The notes under the pieces are model-generated. The model searched no databases and was not told where the DNA came from. It worked only from the letters and a program-made list of their open reading frames with translations. The translations under genes were made by a program, and so were the position numbers. Shown here in pieces: positions 1-6,138 of a stretch of 10,369 bases of DNA (the stretch's first letter is position 1; every line of letters begins with the position of its first letter). The stretch is from Candidatus Heimdallarchaeota archaeon (GTDB lineage: Archaea; Asgardarchaeota; Heimdallarchaeia; JABLTI01): contig JAGMDP010000032.1 of NCBI GenBank assembly GCA_023128635.1, positions 1 to 10,369 on the forward strand. The letters run 5' to 3'.

Positions 1-950
1 TAGCTGCTAAGCTCGAAGGTATTCCTCTTTATGAGCAACTCTATAATCTTGCTTATGACAAAAAAGCAACAAAGTATCTCCTCCCAGTTCCGATGGCGAA
101 CGTCATTAATGGTGGAAGTCATGCAGGCGGGAACTTGGCTCCTCAAGAATTCATGCTTATGCCTTTAGGTTTTAGTGACTTTCGAGAAGCTATGCGTTCC
201 ATTTCAGAAATTTATCAAGTTCTAAAGAAGATACTCGAGAAGAAGTATGGTCCTTCAGCTACAAATGTAGGTGACGAAGGTGGATTTGGTTCACCTGTAG
301 ATACCAGTAAGGAAGCTATGGATTTGCTTGTAAGTGCCACTGAGGAAGCTGGTTACAAAGTGAAAGATGAAATATGCTTTGCTCTTGACCCTGCCGCTTC
401 TGAATTCTTCAAAGAAGGAAAGTATCATATTGATGGGAAGGTAATTTCTGAGGGAGAATTAGTTGATTATTGGTATGATTTGATTCAAACTTATCCCATT
501 GTTAGTGTTGAAGATCCATTTGATGAGGAATCTTTTTCCGGTTTCGCTGAACTACGTAAGAAAGTAGCAGATAAGGTCCAAATAGTAGGTGATGACCTTA
601 CCGTTACAAACACAAAACGTCTCGAGATAGCAATAAAAGAGCACTCTATTAATTCGCTTCTACTTAAAATAAATCAAATAGGTACTATTACTGAAGCAAT
701 TAATGCTGCTAAAATGTGTTGGGAGAATGATTATTCTGTAGTTGTTTCACATAGAAGCGGTGAAACCGAGGATATCAGTATTGCTGATCTCTCCGTTGGC
801 TTATGTACTGGACAAATCAAAACTGGTTCAATAGCCAGAGGTGAAAGAACCGCCAAGTATAACCAATTATTACGAATAAATGATACATTAGGTTCAAATA
901 CTGTCTATCCAGGTGCAAACTTCAGAACAGCATATAAGAAATTTATATGA
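1..950 (+). CDS. eno: Enolase (phosphopyruvate hydratase), 5'-truncated by the window edge
   Basis: Enolase converts 2-phosphoglycerate to phosphoenolpyruvate in cytosolic glycolysis/gluconeogenesis. The reading frame is open from position 3, so the gene enters from the left; 315 residues are visible of about 420-430 usual in the family, and roughly the first 110 (the capping domain) are missing. All expected active-site signatures are present in order: NGGSHAGG with its loop histidine, QEFM glutamate, GDEGGF, the Mg ligands in LDPAASEF, EDPF and GDDLTVTN, the catalytic lysine in LLLKINQIGT, SHRSGETED, and the second lysine in IKTGSIARGER. Nothing looks degenerate, so the enzyme should be active. 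The ATG at 93 is internal and should not be taken as the start. The gene ends in TGA and is followed by a hairpin plus T-run, which separates it from the next gene. Confidence 0.97.
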   Translation, partial: AAKLEGIPLYEQLYNLAYDKKATKYLLPVPMANVINGGSHAGGNLAPQEFMLMPLGFSDFREAMRSISEIYQVLKKILEKKYGPSATNVGDEGGFGSPVDTSKEAMDLLVSATEEAGYKVKDEICFALDPAASEFFKEGKYHIDGKVISEGELVDYWYDLIQTYPIVSVEDPFDEESFSGFAELRKKVADKVQIVGDDLTVTNTKRLEIAIKEHSINSLLLKINQIGTITEAINAAKMCWENDYSVVVSHRSGETEDISIADLSVGLCTGQIKTGSIARGERTAKYNQLLRINDTLGSNTVYPGANFRTAYKKFI

Positions 951-972
951 GTAAATTTACTCGAGATGATTC

Positions 973-1012
973 TCTTAAAAGGTGCGATAAAGACCTTTTA
1001 AGAACTCTTTTT
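973..1012 (+). terminator. Hairpin terminator after enolase
   Basis: Perfect 11-bp inverted arms lie at 973-983 and 993-1003 (TCTTAAAAGGT and its complement) with a 9-base loop. A T-run follows at 1008-1012. The element begins 22 bases after the enolase stop codon. Archaeal termination mostly relies on the U-tract, so the stem may mainly stabilise the transcript's 3' end. Confidence 0.7.
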
Positions 1013-1055
1013 ATTAAGAAAACTAATCAGTTAATCATAGTTTGGTTGTGAAGAC

Positions 1056-1685
1056 TTGCGAGTAAAACGAAAAGACCTCGAGATATTTCTTTCAAACTTG
1101 CAAGGTATTCCTGAACCAAAATTGCATTTGGAACAATACCCAACATCTGCAAGAGTAGCTGCTAATATGCTTTGGAACGTAGGTGTCGATCATAACGATA
1201 TTTACGCGAAAAATGTCCTCGATTTAGGATGTGGAACTGGTACACTCGCAATTGGCGCAGCTTATTTAGGAGCGAGAAAAGCAATTGGTATTGATATTGA
1301 TTTAGAAGTCATACAAATTGCAAAAAAGAACTGTGAAAAGATGGATCTAACTGAACACTGTGATTGGATATGTATCGATGTAGAAGATTGCAAATTGAAG
1401 GGCATAGACACAATAATAATGAATCCACCATTCGGAATGAGAAAAGAAAGTATCTCGAGAGATAGGTTCTTCATAGAAATTGCATTGACACTTACTGATA
1501 CAATTTATACGATTATTCCCTATGCAGATAAAACCAGGGATTTTTTCAAAGAACATTGCAAAGAATTGGGAGCAAAGATTGAGCAAATCATTCAAATGGA
1601 TTTTGAAATTATAAGACAGTTTGAATTCCACAAAAAAGAACTGCATATTACTTTTGTTGATTTATATAAAATCATTAAGCTATAA
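1056..1685 (+). CDS. METTL5-like N6-adenine rRNA methyltransferase
   Basis: A 209-residue class I SAM-dependent methyltransferase of the archaeal/eukaryotic METTL5 family. Human METTL5, with TRMT112, makes m6A in helix 44 of 18S rRNA; by family the target here is inferred to be the equivalent adenine of 16S rRNA. Visible motifs are the family's N-terminal KPKL-LEQYPT-type segment (KLHLEQYPTSARVAA, residues 22-36), SAM-binding motif I DLGCGTG (56-62), the acidic motif II GIDID (78-82), catalytic NPPF (123-126) followed by G-M, and the FHKK motif near the C-terminus (191-194). Length matches human METTL5. The start is TTG; a GTG at 1048 is in another frame and soon stops. A T/A-rich TATA-like stretch near 1008-1016 could serve as its own promoter, consistent with the terminator upstream. 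The basic first residues fit nucleic acid binding. Confidence 0.92.
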   Translation: MRVKRKDLEIFLSNLQGIPEPKLHLEQYPTSARVAANMLWNVGVDHNDIYAKNVLDLGCGTGTLAIGAAYLGARKAIGIDIDLEVIQIAKKNCEKMDLTEHCDWICIDVEDCKLKGIDTIIMNPPFGMRKESISRDRFFIEIALTLTDTIYTIIPYADKTRDFFKEHCKELGAKIEQIIQMDFEIIRQFEFHKKELHITFVDLYKIIKL

Positions 1686-1696
1686 TAGACTGACTT

Positions 1697-1951
1697 TTAC
1701 TCAGCTACTCCATTAATTAAATCAAGTTTTCTCTGTCTTGGTAGCCTCTTCAGTTCGAGTTCCCTCTGCATTGCATCTCTCTGGGTCTGAACAATCTCAA
1801 CAAAAGAGAGTTTAACCGGCCTACGGGTCTTAGTATATCTTGCTCCTTTACTTCCTGAATTGTGTTGTTCTATTCGTTTCAATAGATCCTTAGTAAATCC
1901 TGTGTAAATTGTTCCATCAGAACACGTAACCATATAGACGAAAAACTTCAT
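1697..1951 (-). CDS. GIY-YIG domain protein, UPF0213/YhbQ type
   Basis: An 84-residue single-domain GIY-YIG endonuclease-fold protein. The GIY and YIG equivalents are VYM (residues 5-7) and YTG (16-18); the conserved arginine is in the KRIEQHN segment, the GARYT motif follows, and the catalytic-type glutamate is in RELELKR (63-69). This order matches the UPF0213 family, whose cellular role is poorly defined; DNA nicking or repair is possible. The frame stays open upstream to an ATG at 2053, but I start it at the ATG at 1951: the 34 extra residues do not resemble the family, GGAG lies 8 bases upstream of this ATG (1960-1963), and a TTTATAA-type TATA box lies within the longer frame. It is transcribed divergently from the winged-helix gene. 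Confidence 0.88.
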   Translation of the reverse strand: MKFFVYMVTCSDGTIYTGFTKDLLKRIEQHNSGSKGARYTKTRRPVKLSFVEIVQTQRDAMQRELELKRLPRQRKLDLINGVAE

Positions 1952-1980
1952 TTTAAACGCTCCATAGTAAATTTCAAACG

Positions 1981-1992
1981 GTTTTATAAAAA
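1981..1992 (-). promoter_or_regulatory. TATA-type promoter of the GIY-YIG gene
   Basis: Read on the minus strand this is a run of T followed by TATAAAAC, about 33 bases before the ATG at 1951. Initiation roughly 25 bases downstream would give a very short leader that might just include the GGAG. The position is part of the argument for the shorter start. Confidence 0.45.
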
Positions 1993-2015
1993 ACCTCCGA
2001 TTTTTGAGAAAAAGA

Positions 2016-2026
2016 ATATTTAAAGA
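2016..2026 (+). promoter_or_regulatory. Candidate TATA box of the winged-helix gene
   Basis: ATATTTAAAG preceded by a purine-rich GAAAAAGA stretch (2006-2014) resembling a BRE. It lies about 57 bases before the ATG at 2078, predicting a leader of some 30 bases. No clear Shine-Dalgarno sequence is visible before that ATG. Confidence 0.4.
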
Positions 2027-2077
2027 AGAGAAAATGCTATTTACATGAAACACAATTGTGCTGTGTAGTGCTAGCTT

Positions 2078-2380
2078 ATGTCGAGAAGAAGATCAAGTCT
2101 AAGACGCTCAAAATATGAGATTTACAATGAGATTTTGAATATCATCTATTATCAATCAGACCTTCCACTAACAAGGATTTCAAGAGCTGCTAATTTACCT
2201 GTAGACAGAGCTAAACCCTTATTGATGTTTTTGATGGCAAGAAATCTCATTTTCGATGACGAAGATGAAGGATTAACGATCTATCGAATTTCACCTTCAG
2301 GTGTTGAATTTTTGGAGTTGTTCAAAAGATTAGCAAAGCTTATCCCATCTGACGATGACCTTGATGGGACAAATCTCTAA
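2078..2380 (+). CDS. Small archaeal winged-helix protein (HTH_45-like)
   Basis: A 100-residue protein with a basic N-terminus (SRRRSSLRRSKYEI) leading into a compact winged helix. Helix 1 is around residues 12-26, helix 2 around 30-38 (LTRISRAANL), the recognition helix around 41-55, and a beta-wing follows (LTIYRISPSG, 66-75). The last helix (76-88) ends in an acidic tail. The pattern K-x-E-I-x-x-x-I-L, then helix-turn-helix, then Y-x-I-S-P-x-G-x-E-F-L is typical of small archaeal wHTH proteins annotated as HTH_45. These are presumed transcription regulators, often dimeric; no target or ligand can be deduced. It converges on the Roadblock gene with only 11 bases between stop codons, so read-through antisense interaction is possible. 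Confidence 0.8.
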   Translation: MSRRRSSLRRSKYEIYNEILNIIYYQSDLPLTRISRAANLPVDRAKPLLMFLMARNLIFDDEDEGLTIYRISPSGVEFLELFKRLAKLIPSDDDLDGTNL

Positions 2381-2391
2381 GAGAATATTTC

Positions 2392-2760
2392 TTAAATTAA
2401 CTCAGATAACTGAGTACAAGATTTTCTTGATAATAATAGAATTAATCCTAGGTTTGCATCATTTTTCGCTAATACTGTTAAAACAGCTCTTGAGGCAACA
2501 TCAAGCAGAATAATATAACCATTATCACCTAGAATTGAAATATTGTTTATTTTTCCTTTTCCAAGTTCCTTAGTAACTCTTTCAGAAACTGATGATATTG
2601 CTGCAGTCATAGCAGAAATGAGGTCTTCATCAGCACCACTATCAAAAGCTGAATCAATTGGAAGCCCTTGAGCAGTAACTAGCAAGCAGCCTTCAACACC
2701 GTCATGACCTGCTTTTAGCTTTGTAAGTATTTCGTGAATCTGTTCAACCCGAGATGACAT
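2392..2760 (-). CDS. Roadblock/LC7 (MglB-like) domain protein
   Basis: A 122-residue protein that is essentially one Roadblock/LC7 domain: helix 1 at residues 4-16, a strand pair carrying GCLLVTAQGLPIDSA (24-38), the long helix 2 (44-65), strands ISILGDNGYIILLDVA (74-89) and AVLTVLAK (92-99), and a C-terminal helix. In bacteria MglB-type Roadblock proteins act as activating partners of Ras-like GTPases; in eukaryotes the fold occurs in dynein light chains, Ragulator and TRAPP/longin relatives. No GTPase lies in this window, so the partner is unknown. Asgard genomes are rich in such proteins along with small GTPases. The gene starts at ATG and is monocistronic here. An upstream AT-rich region (2761-2820) holds its promoter, but no unique TATA box stands out. 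Confidence 0.9.
   Translation of the reverse strand: MSSRVEQIHEILTKLKAGHDGVEGCLLVTAQGLPIDSAFDSGADEDLISAMTAAISSVSERVTKELGKGKINNISILGDNGYIILLDVASRAVLTVLAKNDANLGLILLLSRKSCTQLSELI
2400..2415. repeat. Short hairpin at the convergent gene junction
   Basis: ACTCAG-ATAA-CTGAGT is a perfect 6-bp inverted repeat with a 4-base loop. It overlaps the last codons of the Roadblock gene and begins 20 bases after the stop codon of the convergent winged-helix gene. It may mark the 3' end of that transcript, but no T-run follows. Confidence 0.35.
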
Positions 2761-2980
2761 GATAATTACACACTTTAACGAGTTTCATAAATTAGTTAAT
2801 ATCTTTTTGTATATTTACATATTAACCAATCTGGACAATAAATAAATGTAGCATATGATTAAAATATTATGTATCGGACAAAAAAGACATATTTGTAGAC
2901 GTATAACAATATTTTTCAAAAAAAACTTGAAGAAAAGATTTTAAAGCTTAATTTAATGCAAGAACGATAACGTCTACATA

Positions 2981-2996
2981 TCCTCTAAATAGAGGA
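2981..2996 (+). promoter_or_regulatory. Palindrome in the surface-protein leader
   Basis: TCCTCTA-AA-TAGAGGA is a perfect 7-bp inverted repeat. It could be an operator or a leader hairpin. Its CCTCT half is also complementary to the AGAGG of the ribosome binding site at 3022-3026, so two mutually exclusive pairings are possible. Confidence 0.45.
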
Positions 2997-3021
2997 AATT
3001 TATTCGTACTCTCTAGATTTC

Positions 3022-3028
3022 AGAGGTG
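3022..3028 (+). promoter_or_regulatory. Ribosome binding site that selects the TTG start at 3035
   Basis: AGAGGTG ends 6 bases before TTG at 3035 and 12 bases before the in-frame ATG at 3041. The spacing favours the TTG. CTCT at 3011-3014 can pair with AGAG here across a 7-base loop, which may partly mask the site. Confidence 0.6.
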
Positions 3029-3034
3029 TAAAAT

Positions 3035-4792
3035 TTGCAAATGAAGATAAGAAAACTACTATGGACGATAACAGTAATTTCAATTATTGTCCTCGGGAAT
3101 GGTTTGACAACAAAAGCAATACCTAATCAAATTAGTGATGATATTTCGCCGGATCTATTTCACATCGGAACAGTTTATTTAAACATCAATGTTTCCGCAT
3201 CAGAATTTACCCCGGCCGAATTTACAGTAAAGGAAAGTACAACTGTAAATCTAACAATAGAAAGTGTTGATATTGGACATAGTTTCGAAATTTTAGAGTA
3301 CGGAATTAATGAAACAATAATTGCAAACTCAACCGTAAATATCGAGTTTGTCGCTGATACTTTAGGTACATTTGAGTATTTATCAGTAAATTGCTCAACA
3401 ACAGGTACAATGACAGTGGAAGATCCCTATGTGCCTGATTTACCAAGACCAGAGGATATTACAATTATGTTTGATTTAAGTCACAATTCAAATGCCACAG
3501 AAATTGCATTAAAATACTCTGGAATAGCAAATTGGACTACTGATAATAATTTTCAGTTGATTGTAAATGAAAATAATTTCTTAGTTGTAGATACACTAAG
3601 ATATATTGATGTGTTAATGATCCTTGAACCTGATGAAGATTTCACGGAATCAGAAATTGATGTTGTTAAAATATTTATTGAAAATGGTAGAAGCATGTTC
3701 TTAACTGGATCCGAAGCTACAGCCTTTACAAATATAAACAATTTTACAAAACCTTTCGGATTCCAATTTGATAATACAACTGCAAGATTCATTAATGCAA
3801 CTCTCCCAGCTACTGACGGAGAGAATAATACATTATCATCATTCATCTCAACAAACTTCCTAGATCATCCGATAATCAATGAGAATCAATATGTTCCACT
3901 TACAGATGAAATCATAACTAAAATAAAGTACACAGGAACACTTCTAGAATATAATGCTACATGGATTACTGGATTTACAGAAGAAAGCAATTTAACGGAT
4001 AGCGATGAATTAATCGACAGCTATTCACTATTTTATGGAAATAACTCAATTTACGCGGATGCAAATGGTGATACAATATATTGGGAAAATGAAACAGCAG
4101 GTATAAACAACACCTTAATCGCCGCTGTTGAAACATCTTTTGGTTCGAGAATTTTAAGCATTGGATCAGCTGAAATTCTAAATAATACAATGGTCGGAAG
4201 ATATGAATTTAATGAGATATTCTTCCAAAGAGCTTTACAATGGGTTGCGAAAATGTATGCAGTACTTCGTAACGATGATTATTATGTTGGTGCCTACGAT
4301 GCGAAAATTGGTGAATTAATTAACACTAGTGTATCATATTATGCTCAAAATAATTCTGTACTAGACGACATCAATGTAACATTAAGAATTTGGAGAGCAT
4401 CGCAAATCTCAGACTCATTTTACATGACACAAATAAACAATTCCTATTACGAAGGCGTAATAAATACAACTAATTTAAAGAAAGGATTTGTTAGTGTAAA
4501 TATCGTAGCCCACAAAAGAGGATATGGCTTTAATATTACAGAGGAAATCTTTTTAGAAATTAATCCTGGAGAAGCCGTTCCATATGACGTACCAATACTA
4601 TACATAATCACATTTGTACTTACAATTGGTATAGGTGTTCTAGCGCTAGCTTTCATCTTTATTAGAGTAATAAGAGCTCCGAAAACTGAAGACGCAGCAG
4701 AAGACATTGAGGAAGAAGAAACAGAATCAGACGAAGAAATTGATTTAGATGAATATGAAACGGAAGAAGAAACGGAATCAGATGAAACATAA
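3035..4792 (+). CDS. Surface protein: signal peptide, degenerate cupredoxin, GIFT/DUF4350-like region, TM anchor, acidic tail
   Basis: A 585-residue type I membrane protein of unknown function. A signal peptide (about residues 1-28) precedes a cupredoxin-like beta domain (about 45-130). It keeps the first copper-type histidine (GHSFEI, H82), the cysteine (C120) and a methionine (M126), but the second histidine expected between C and M is replaced (CSTTGTM). Residues 141-410 resemble the GIFT/DUF4350 glutamine-amidotransferase-like fold: DITIMFDLSHN, DVLMILEPDEDFTESEI, IFIENGRSMFLTG, DHPI, and a closing NEIFFQRALQWVAK helix. A beta-sandwich-like segment (414-510) follows, then one transmembrane helix (519-546) and a strongly acidic cytoplasmic tail containing EEETESDE twice. 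About twenty N-x-S/T sequons indicate heavy N-glycosylation outside the cell. The TTG start is favoured by AGAGGTG spacing. It is monocistronic. The fold assignments beyond the cupredoxin are inferences. Confidence 0.85.
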   Translation: MQMKIRKLLWTITVISIIVLGNGLTTKAIPNQISDDISPDLFHIGTVYLNINVSASEFTPAEFTVKESTTVNLTIESVDIGHSFEILEYGINETIIANSTVNIEFVADTLGTFEYLSVNCSTTGTMTVEDPYVPDLPRPEDITIMFDLSHNSNATEIALKYSGIANWTTDNNFQLIVNENNFLVVDTLRYIDVLMILEPDEDFTESEIDVVKIFIENGRSMFLTGSEATAFTNINNFTKPFGFQFDNTTARFINATLPATDGENNTLSSFISTNFLDHPIINENQYVPLTDEIITKIKYTGTLLEYNATWITGFTEESNLTDSDELIDSYSLFYGNNSIYADANGDTIYWENETAGINNTLIAAVETSFGSRILSIGSAEILNNTMVGRYEFNEIFFQRALQWVAKMYAVLRNDDYYVGAYDAKIGELINTSVSYYAQNNSVLDDINVTLRIWRASQISDSFYMTQINNSYYEGVINTTNLKKGFVSVNIVAHKRGYGFNITEEIFLEINPGEAVPYDVPILYIITFVLTIGIGVLALAFIFIRVIRAPKTEDAAEDIEEEETESDEEIDLDEYETEEETESDET

Positions 4793-4811
4793 TTCTGGTT
4801 TCCAAATATTA

Positions 4812-4838
4812 CTTCTTTCCCTATTTTCTTTATTTTAT
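4812..4838 (+). terminator. Pyrimidine-rich terminator after the surface-protein gene
   Basis: A stretch made of short T-runs broken by C and single A, starting 20 bases after the stop codon at 4792. It fits archaeal oligo-T termination. No stem precedes it. Confidence 0.5.
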
Positions 4839-4870
4839 ACAAATTTACCATAACCATAGAGTTTTTGAAG

Positions 4871-4885
4871 CTTAATTAATTAAAC
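4871..4885 (+). promoter_or_regulatory. Candidate TATA region of the SNAP-like gene
   Basis: CTTAATTAATTAAAC lies 35-49 bases before the ATG at 4920. Initiation would give a leader of about 15 bases. Any Shine-Dalgarno is weak (GTGG at 4904-4907). The spacing fits, but AT-richness makes chance matches likely. Confidence 0.35.
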
Positions 4886-4919
4886 AAATATTGTAAAACT
4901 CAAGTGGACTTGTTTTCGA

Positions 4920-5687
4920 ATGAAATCTCAAATTGACCAACTAAAAGGAGAAGCAGAAGCAAATTACAGTGCCAGCCGATGGGAGGACTCAGCAAAGACA
5001 TATGAACACTTGGTTGGTTTAGCTCAACAAAACAATGAATTAGAACAAGCAATTGAGTTTGCTATTGCAGCAATTCGAGCTTGGAAGCAAATGACTGATA
5101 AAGAAACAAGAATAAACAGACTTTACCAAGCAATAGGCTTGATTGGGGTAAAAAAAGCCGCGGTAGGTTTTGAACAACAAGCAAAAACAGCTGAAACCAA
5201 TAATGAGTTAAAAAATTCTGCCCTGAATTTCGAAGAAGCAGGTACAGGGTACAGTTTAATACAGAATTATGATCGAGCAAAAACTTGCTTTGGGAGTTCT
5301 GTGAAAATTTTTGAGAATTTAAGTACTGAAGCAATGAAAGATGCAGACTTTGAAACTGCGATACATATGTTTGATCGAGTTTGTAATTTGTATGAGAAAA
5401 TTATTACGATACTCGATAAAATCTTAATTGATAAAAAAGAACTTGATAGGCTTGCTAAGCACTCTTTACTCGAGGAGAAAGCAAAGATGGAAAAGAATAT
5501 TGCTTTATCTAAAAAGAATAAAGCATACTCCCATGAGAAATTAGCACAAACCTACCTGGATAAGGATGATCCTGATTGTAATCGAATTGCTGAGAAAGAG
5601 TACACAAAAGCTATTGAAATCCTTGAATCCATAGATGAAATACAATTAGCGAAGAAATTGCAAACCAAAATAGAAAAAATCCCTTAA
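4920..5687 (+). CDS. SNAP/TPR-like helical-repeat protein
   Basis: A 255-residue, wholly alpha-helical soluble protein with no signal peptide. Successive helical pairs carry the small-aromatic periodicity of TPR/SNAP solenoids: AEANYSASRWEDSAKTYEHLVGLAQ (12-36), EQAIEFAIAAIRAWKQM (42-58), ALNFEEAGTGYSLIQNYDRAKTCFGSSVKIFENL (101-134), DFETAIHMFDRVCNLYEKI (143-161), and a final EKEYTKAIEILESI (225-238). A charged, lysine/glutamate-rich, probably coiled-coil helix separates the last repeat (165-200). The repeat spacing and A-x-x-Y/F pattern recall alpha-SNAP-type adaptors, which link SNARE complexes to the NSF ATPase in eukaryotes; SNAP-like proteins are reported in Asgard archaea. A generic TPR scaffold is equally possible because no SNARE or AAA ATPase is nearby. 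Starts at ATG. Its TAA stop overlaps the convergent gene's stop. Confidence 0.75.
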   Translation: MKSQIDQLKGEAEANYSASRWEDSAKTYEHLVGLAQQNNELEQAIEFAIAAIRAWKQMTDKETRINRLYQAIGLIGVKKAAVGFEQQAKTAETNNELKNSALNFEEAGTGYSLIQNYDRAKTCFGSSVKIFENLSTEAMKDADFETAIHMFDRVCNLYEKIITILDKILIDKKELDRLAKHSLLEEKAKMEKNIALSKKNKAYSHEKLAQTYLDKDDPDCNRIAEKEYTKAIEILESIDEIQLAKKLQTKIEKIP

Positions 5688-6082
5688 TCATTAGCTTTTT
5701 CTTTGAGTAAACTCTTAATAAATTTCTTCAGATCCTTAGTGAAACTTTGTAAAGTTTTTTCTGAGATTGTGTGAATTAACGGACAATCTTCATCAAGAGA
5801 TGTTTTGTTTAAATCCAAATCAAAAATTATTGGATAAAATTTACATCCTTGTGGTCTATCAGCATAAATCTGACACTTATTTTCTTTTAAAAAGAAGCAG
5901 TTACCATTAATATTTCGAAGTTTGAAAAAACCATCTTCATCCAGAAAGCAAAAATCATCTTTCTTATATCCTAATTTTTCGATTTTCTCAATATCATTTA
6001 ATGAAAGCATCATCTTGGTATCTTTACAACATATCGCACAAGTAAAATCAGCGCAGACACCACCAAGACTCAAAGATTTCAA
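5684..6082 (-). CDS. YkgJ-family Cys-cluster (putative Zn/Fe-binding) protein
   Basis: A 132-residue soluble protein of the YkgJ/UPF0153 zinc- or iron-chelating family. It shows the N-terminal C-x4-C-x2-C-C cluster (C10, C15, C18, C19), followed by LSLNDIEKI, then C45, C62, C70 and RPQGCKFYPI with C80, the family's hallmark RPxxC-x-xYP/FP motif, and a late cysteine (C100). Eight or nine cysteines in this order suggest a bound metal site, but no substrate is known for most members. The C-terminus is a lysine-rich helix. The start is TTG at 6082, the only ATG/GTG/TTG upstream of the first cysteine cluster at a sensible position, with GGTGA 4 bases before it. Its stop codon shares the palindrome TTAA with the stop of the convergent SNAP-like gene. 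Confidence 0.88.
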   Translation of the reverse strand: MKSLSLGGVCADFTCAICCKDTKMMLSLNDIEKIEKLGYKKDDFCFLDEDGFFKLRNINGNCFFLKENKCQIYADRPQGCKFYPIIFDLDLNKTSLDEDCPLIHTISEKTLQSFTKDLKKFIKSLLKEKAND

Positions 6083-6138
6083 AGTATCACCGACACAATT
6101 AATTGAGAAGAAATTAATATATTGATTAATGTTCTGAT
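6083..6138. promoter_or_regulatory. Compact divergent promoter region
   Basis: Only 56 bases separate two divergent TTG starts. AATTAATATATTGATTAAT (6112-6130) is a near-symmetrical TATA region. For the minus gene its centre near 6120 predicts initiation near 6094, giving a short leader containing GGTGA (6087-6091). For the plus gene the same box is slightly too close to 6139; CAATTAATTG (6096-6105) would fit better. Plus-strand translation has no visible ribosome site, so it may be leaderless or start further in. Confidence 0.45.

Larger units (their letters stand above)
2761..3034. promoter_or_regulatory. Intergenic regulatory region between divergent genes
   Basis: This 274-base gene-free stretch lies between the starts of the Roadblock gene (minus) and the surface-protein gene (plus). 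On the plus strand, TTTTAAAG (2939-2946) after a purine-rich GAAAAGA is the best TATA candidate and would give a leader of about 65 bases. GTAGACGT (2895-2902) and its exact complement ACGTCTAC (2970-2977) flank that TATA box. A palindrome sits at 2981-2996. The left 100 bases are simply AT-rich. No convincing gene was found in it; a 29-codon frame at 2855 lacks a ribosome site. Confidence 0.5.

Noticed and set aside
1262..1646. Two minus-strand frames (70 and 99 codons) inside the METTL5-like gene
   Set aside because: They lie antisense to a well-supported enzyme, have no family-like motifs and no ribosome sites.
1697..2053. Longer 118-residue version of the GIY-YIG protein
   Set aside because: The extra 34 residues are not family-like and overlap the probable promoter; GGAG marks the ATG at 1951.
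2855..2944. 29-codon plus-strand frame in the intergenic region
   Set aside because: No ribosome site, Lys/Ile-rich composition expected by chance in AT-rich DNA, and it runs into the TATA candidate.
3553..4190. Minus-strand frames of 97 and 71 codons inside the surface-protein gene
   Set aside because: Antisense shadows of a low-GC coding region without promoter or ribosome site.
4447..4857. 136-codon minus-strand frame rich in serine
   Set aside because: The serine-rich stretch is only the complement of the acidic GAA/GAT tail of the surface protein.
4868..4877. AAGCTTAATT shared with the region upstream of the surface-protein gene (2944-2953)
   Set aside because: Distances to the two starts differ (about 90 and 50 bases) and the bases are composition-driven, so a common operator is not supported.
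5062..5334. 90-codon minus-strand frame in the SNAP-like gene
   Set aside because: Antisense to helical-repeat codons; Leu/Ser-rich composition is an expected artefact.
5922..6125. 67-codon plus-strand frame over the start of the YkgJ gene
   Set aside because: Complementary to the conserved cysteine-cluster coding sequence and lacks its own signals.
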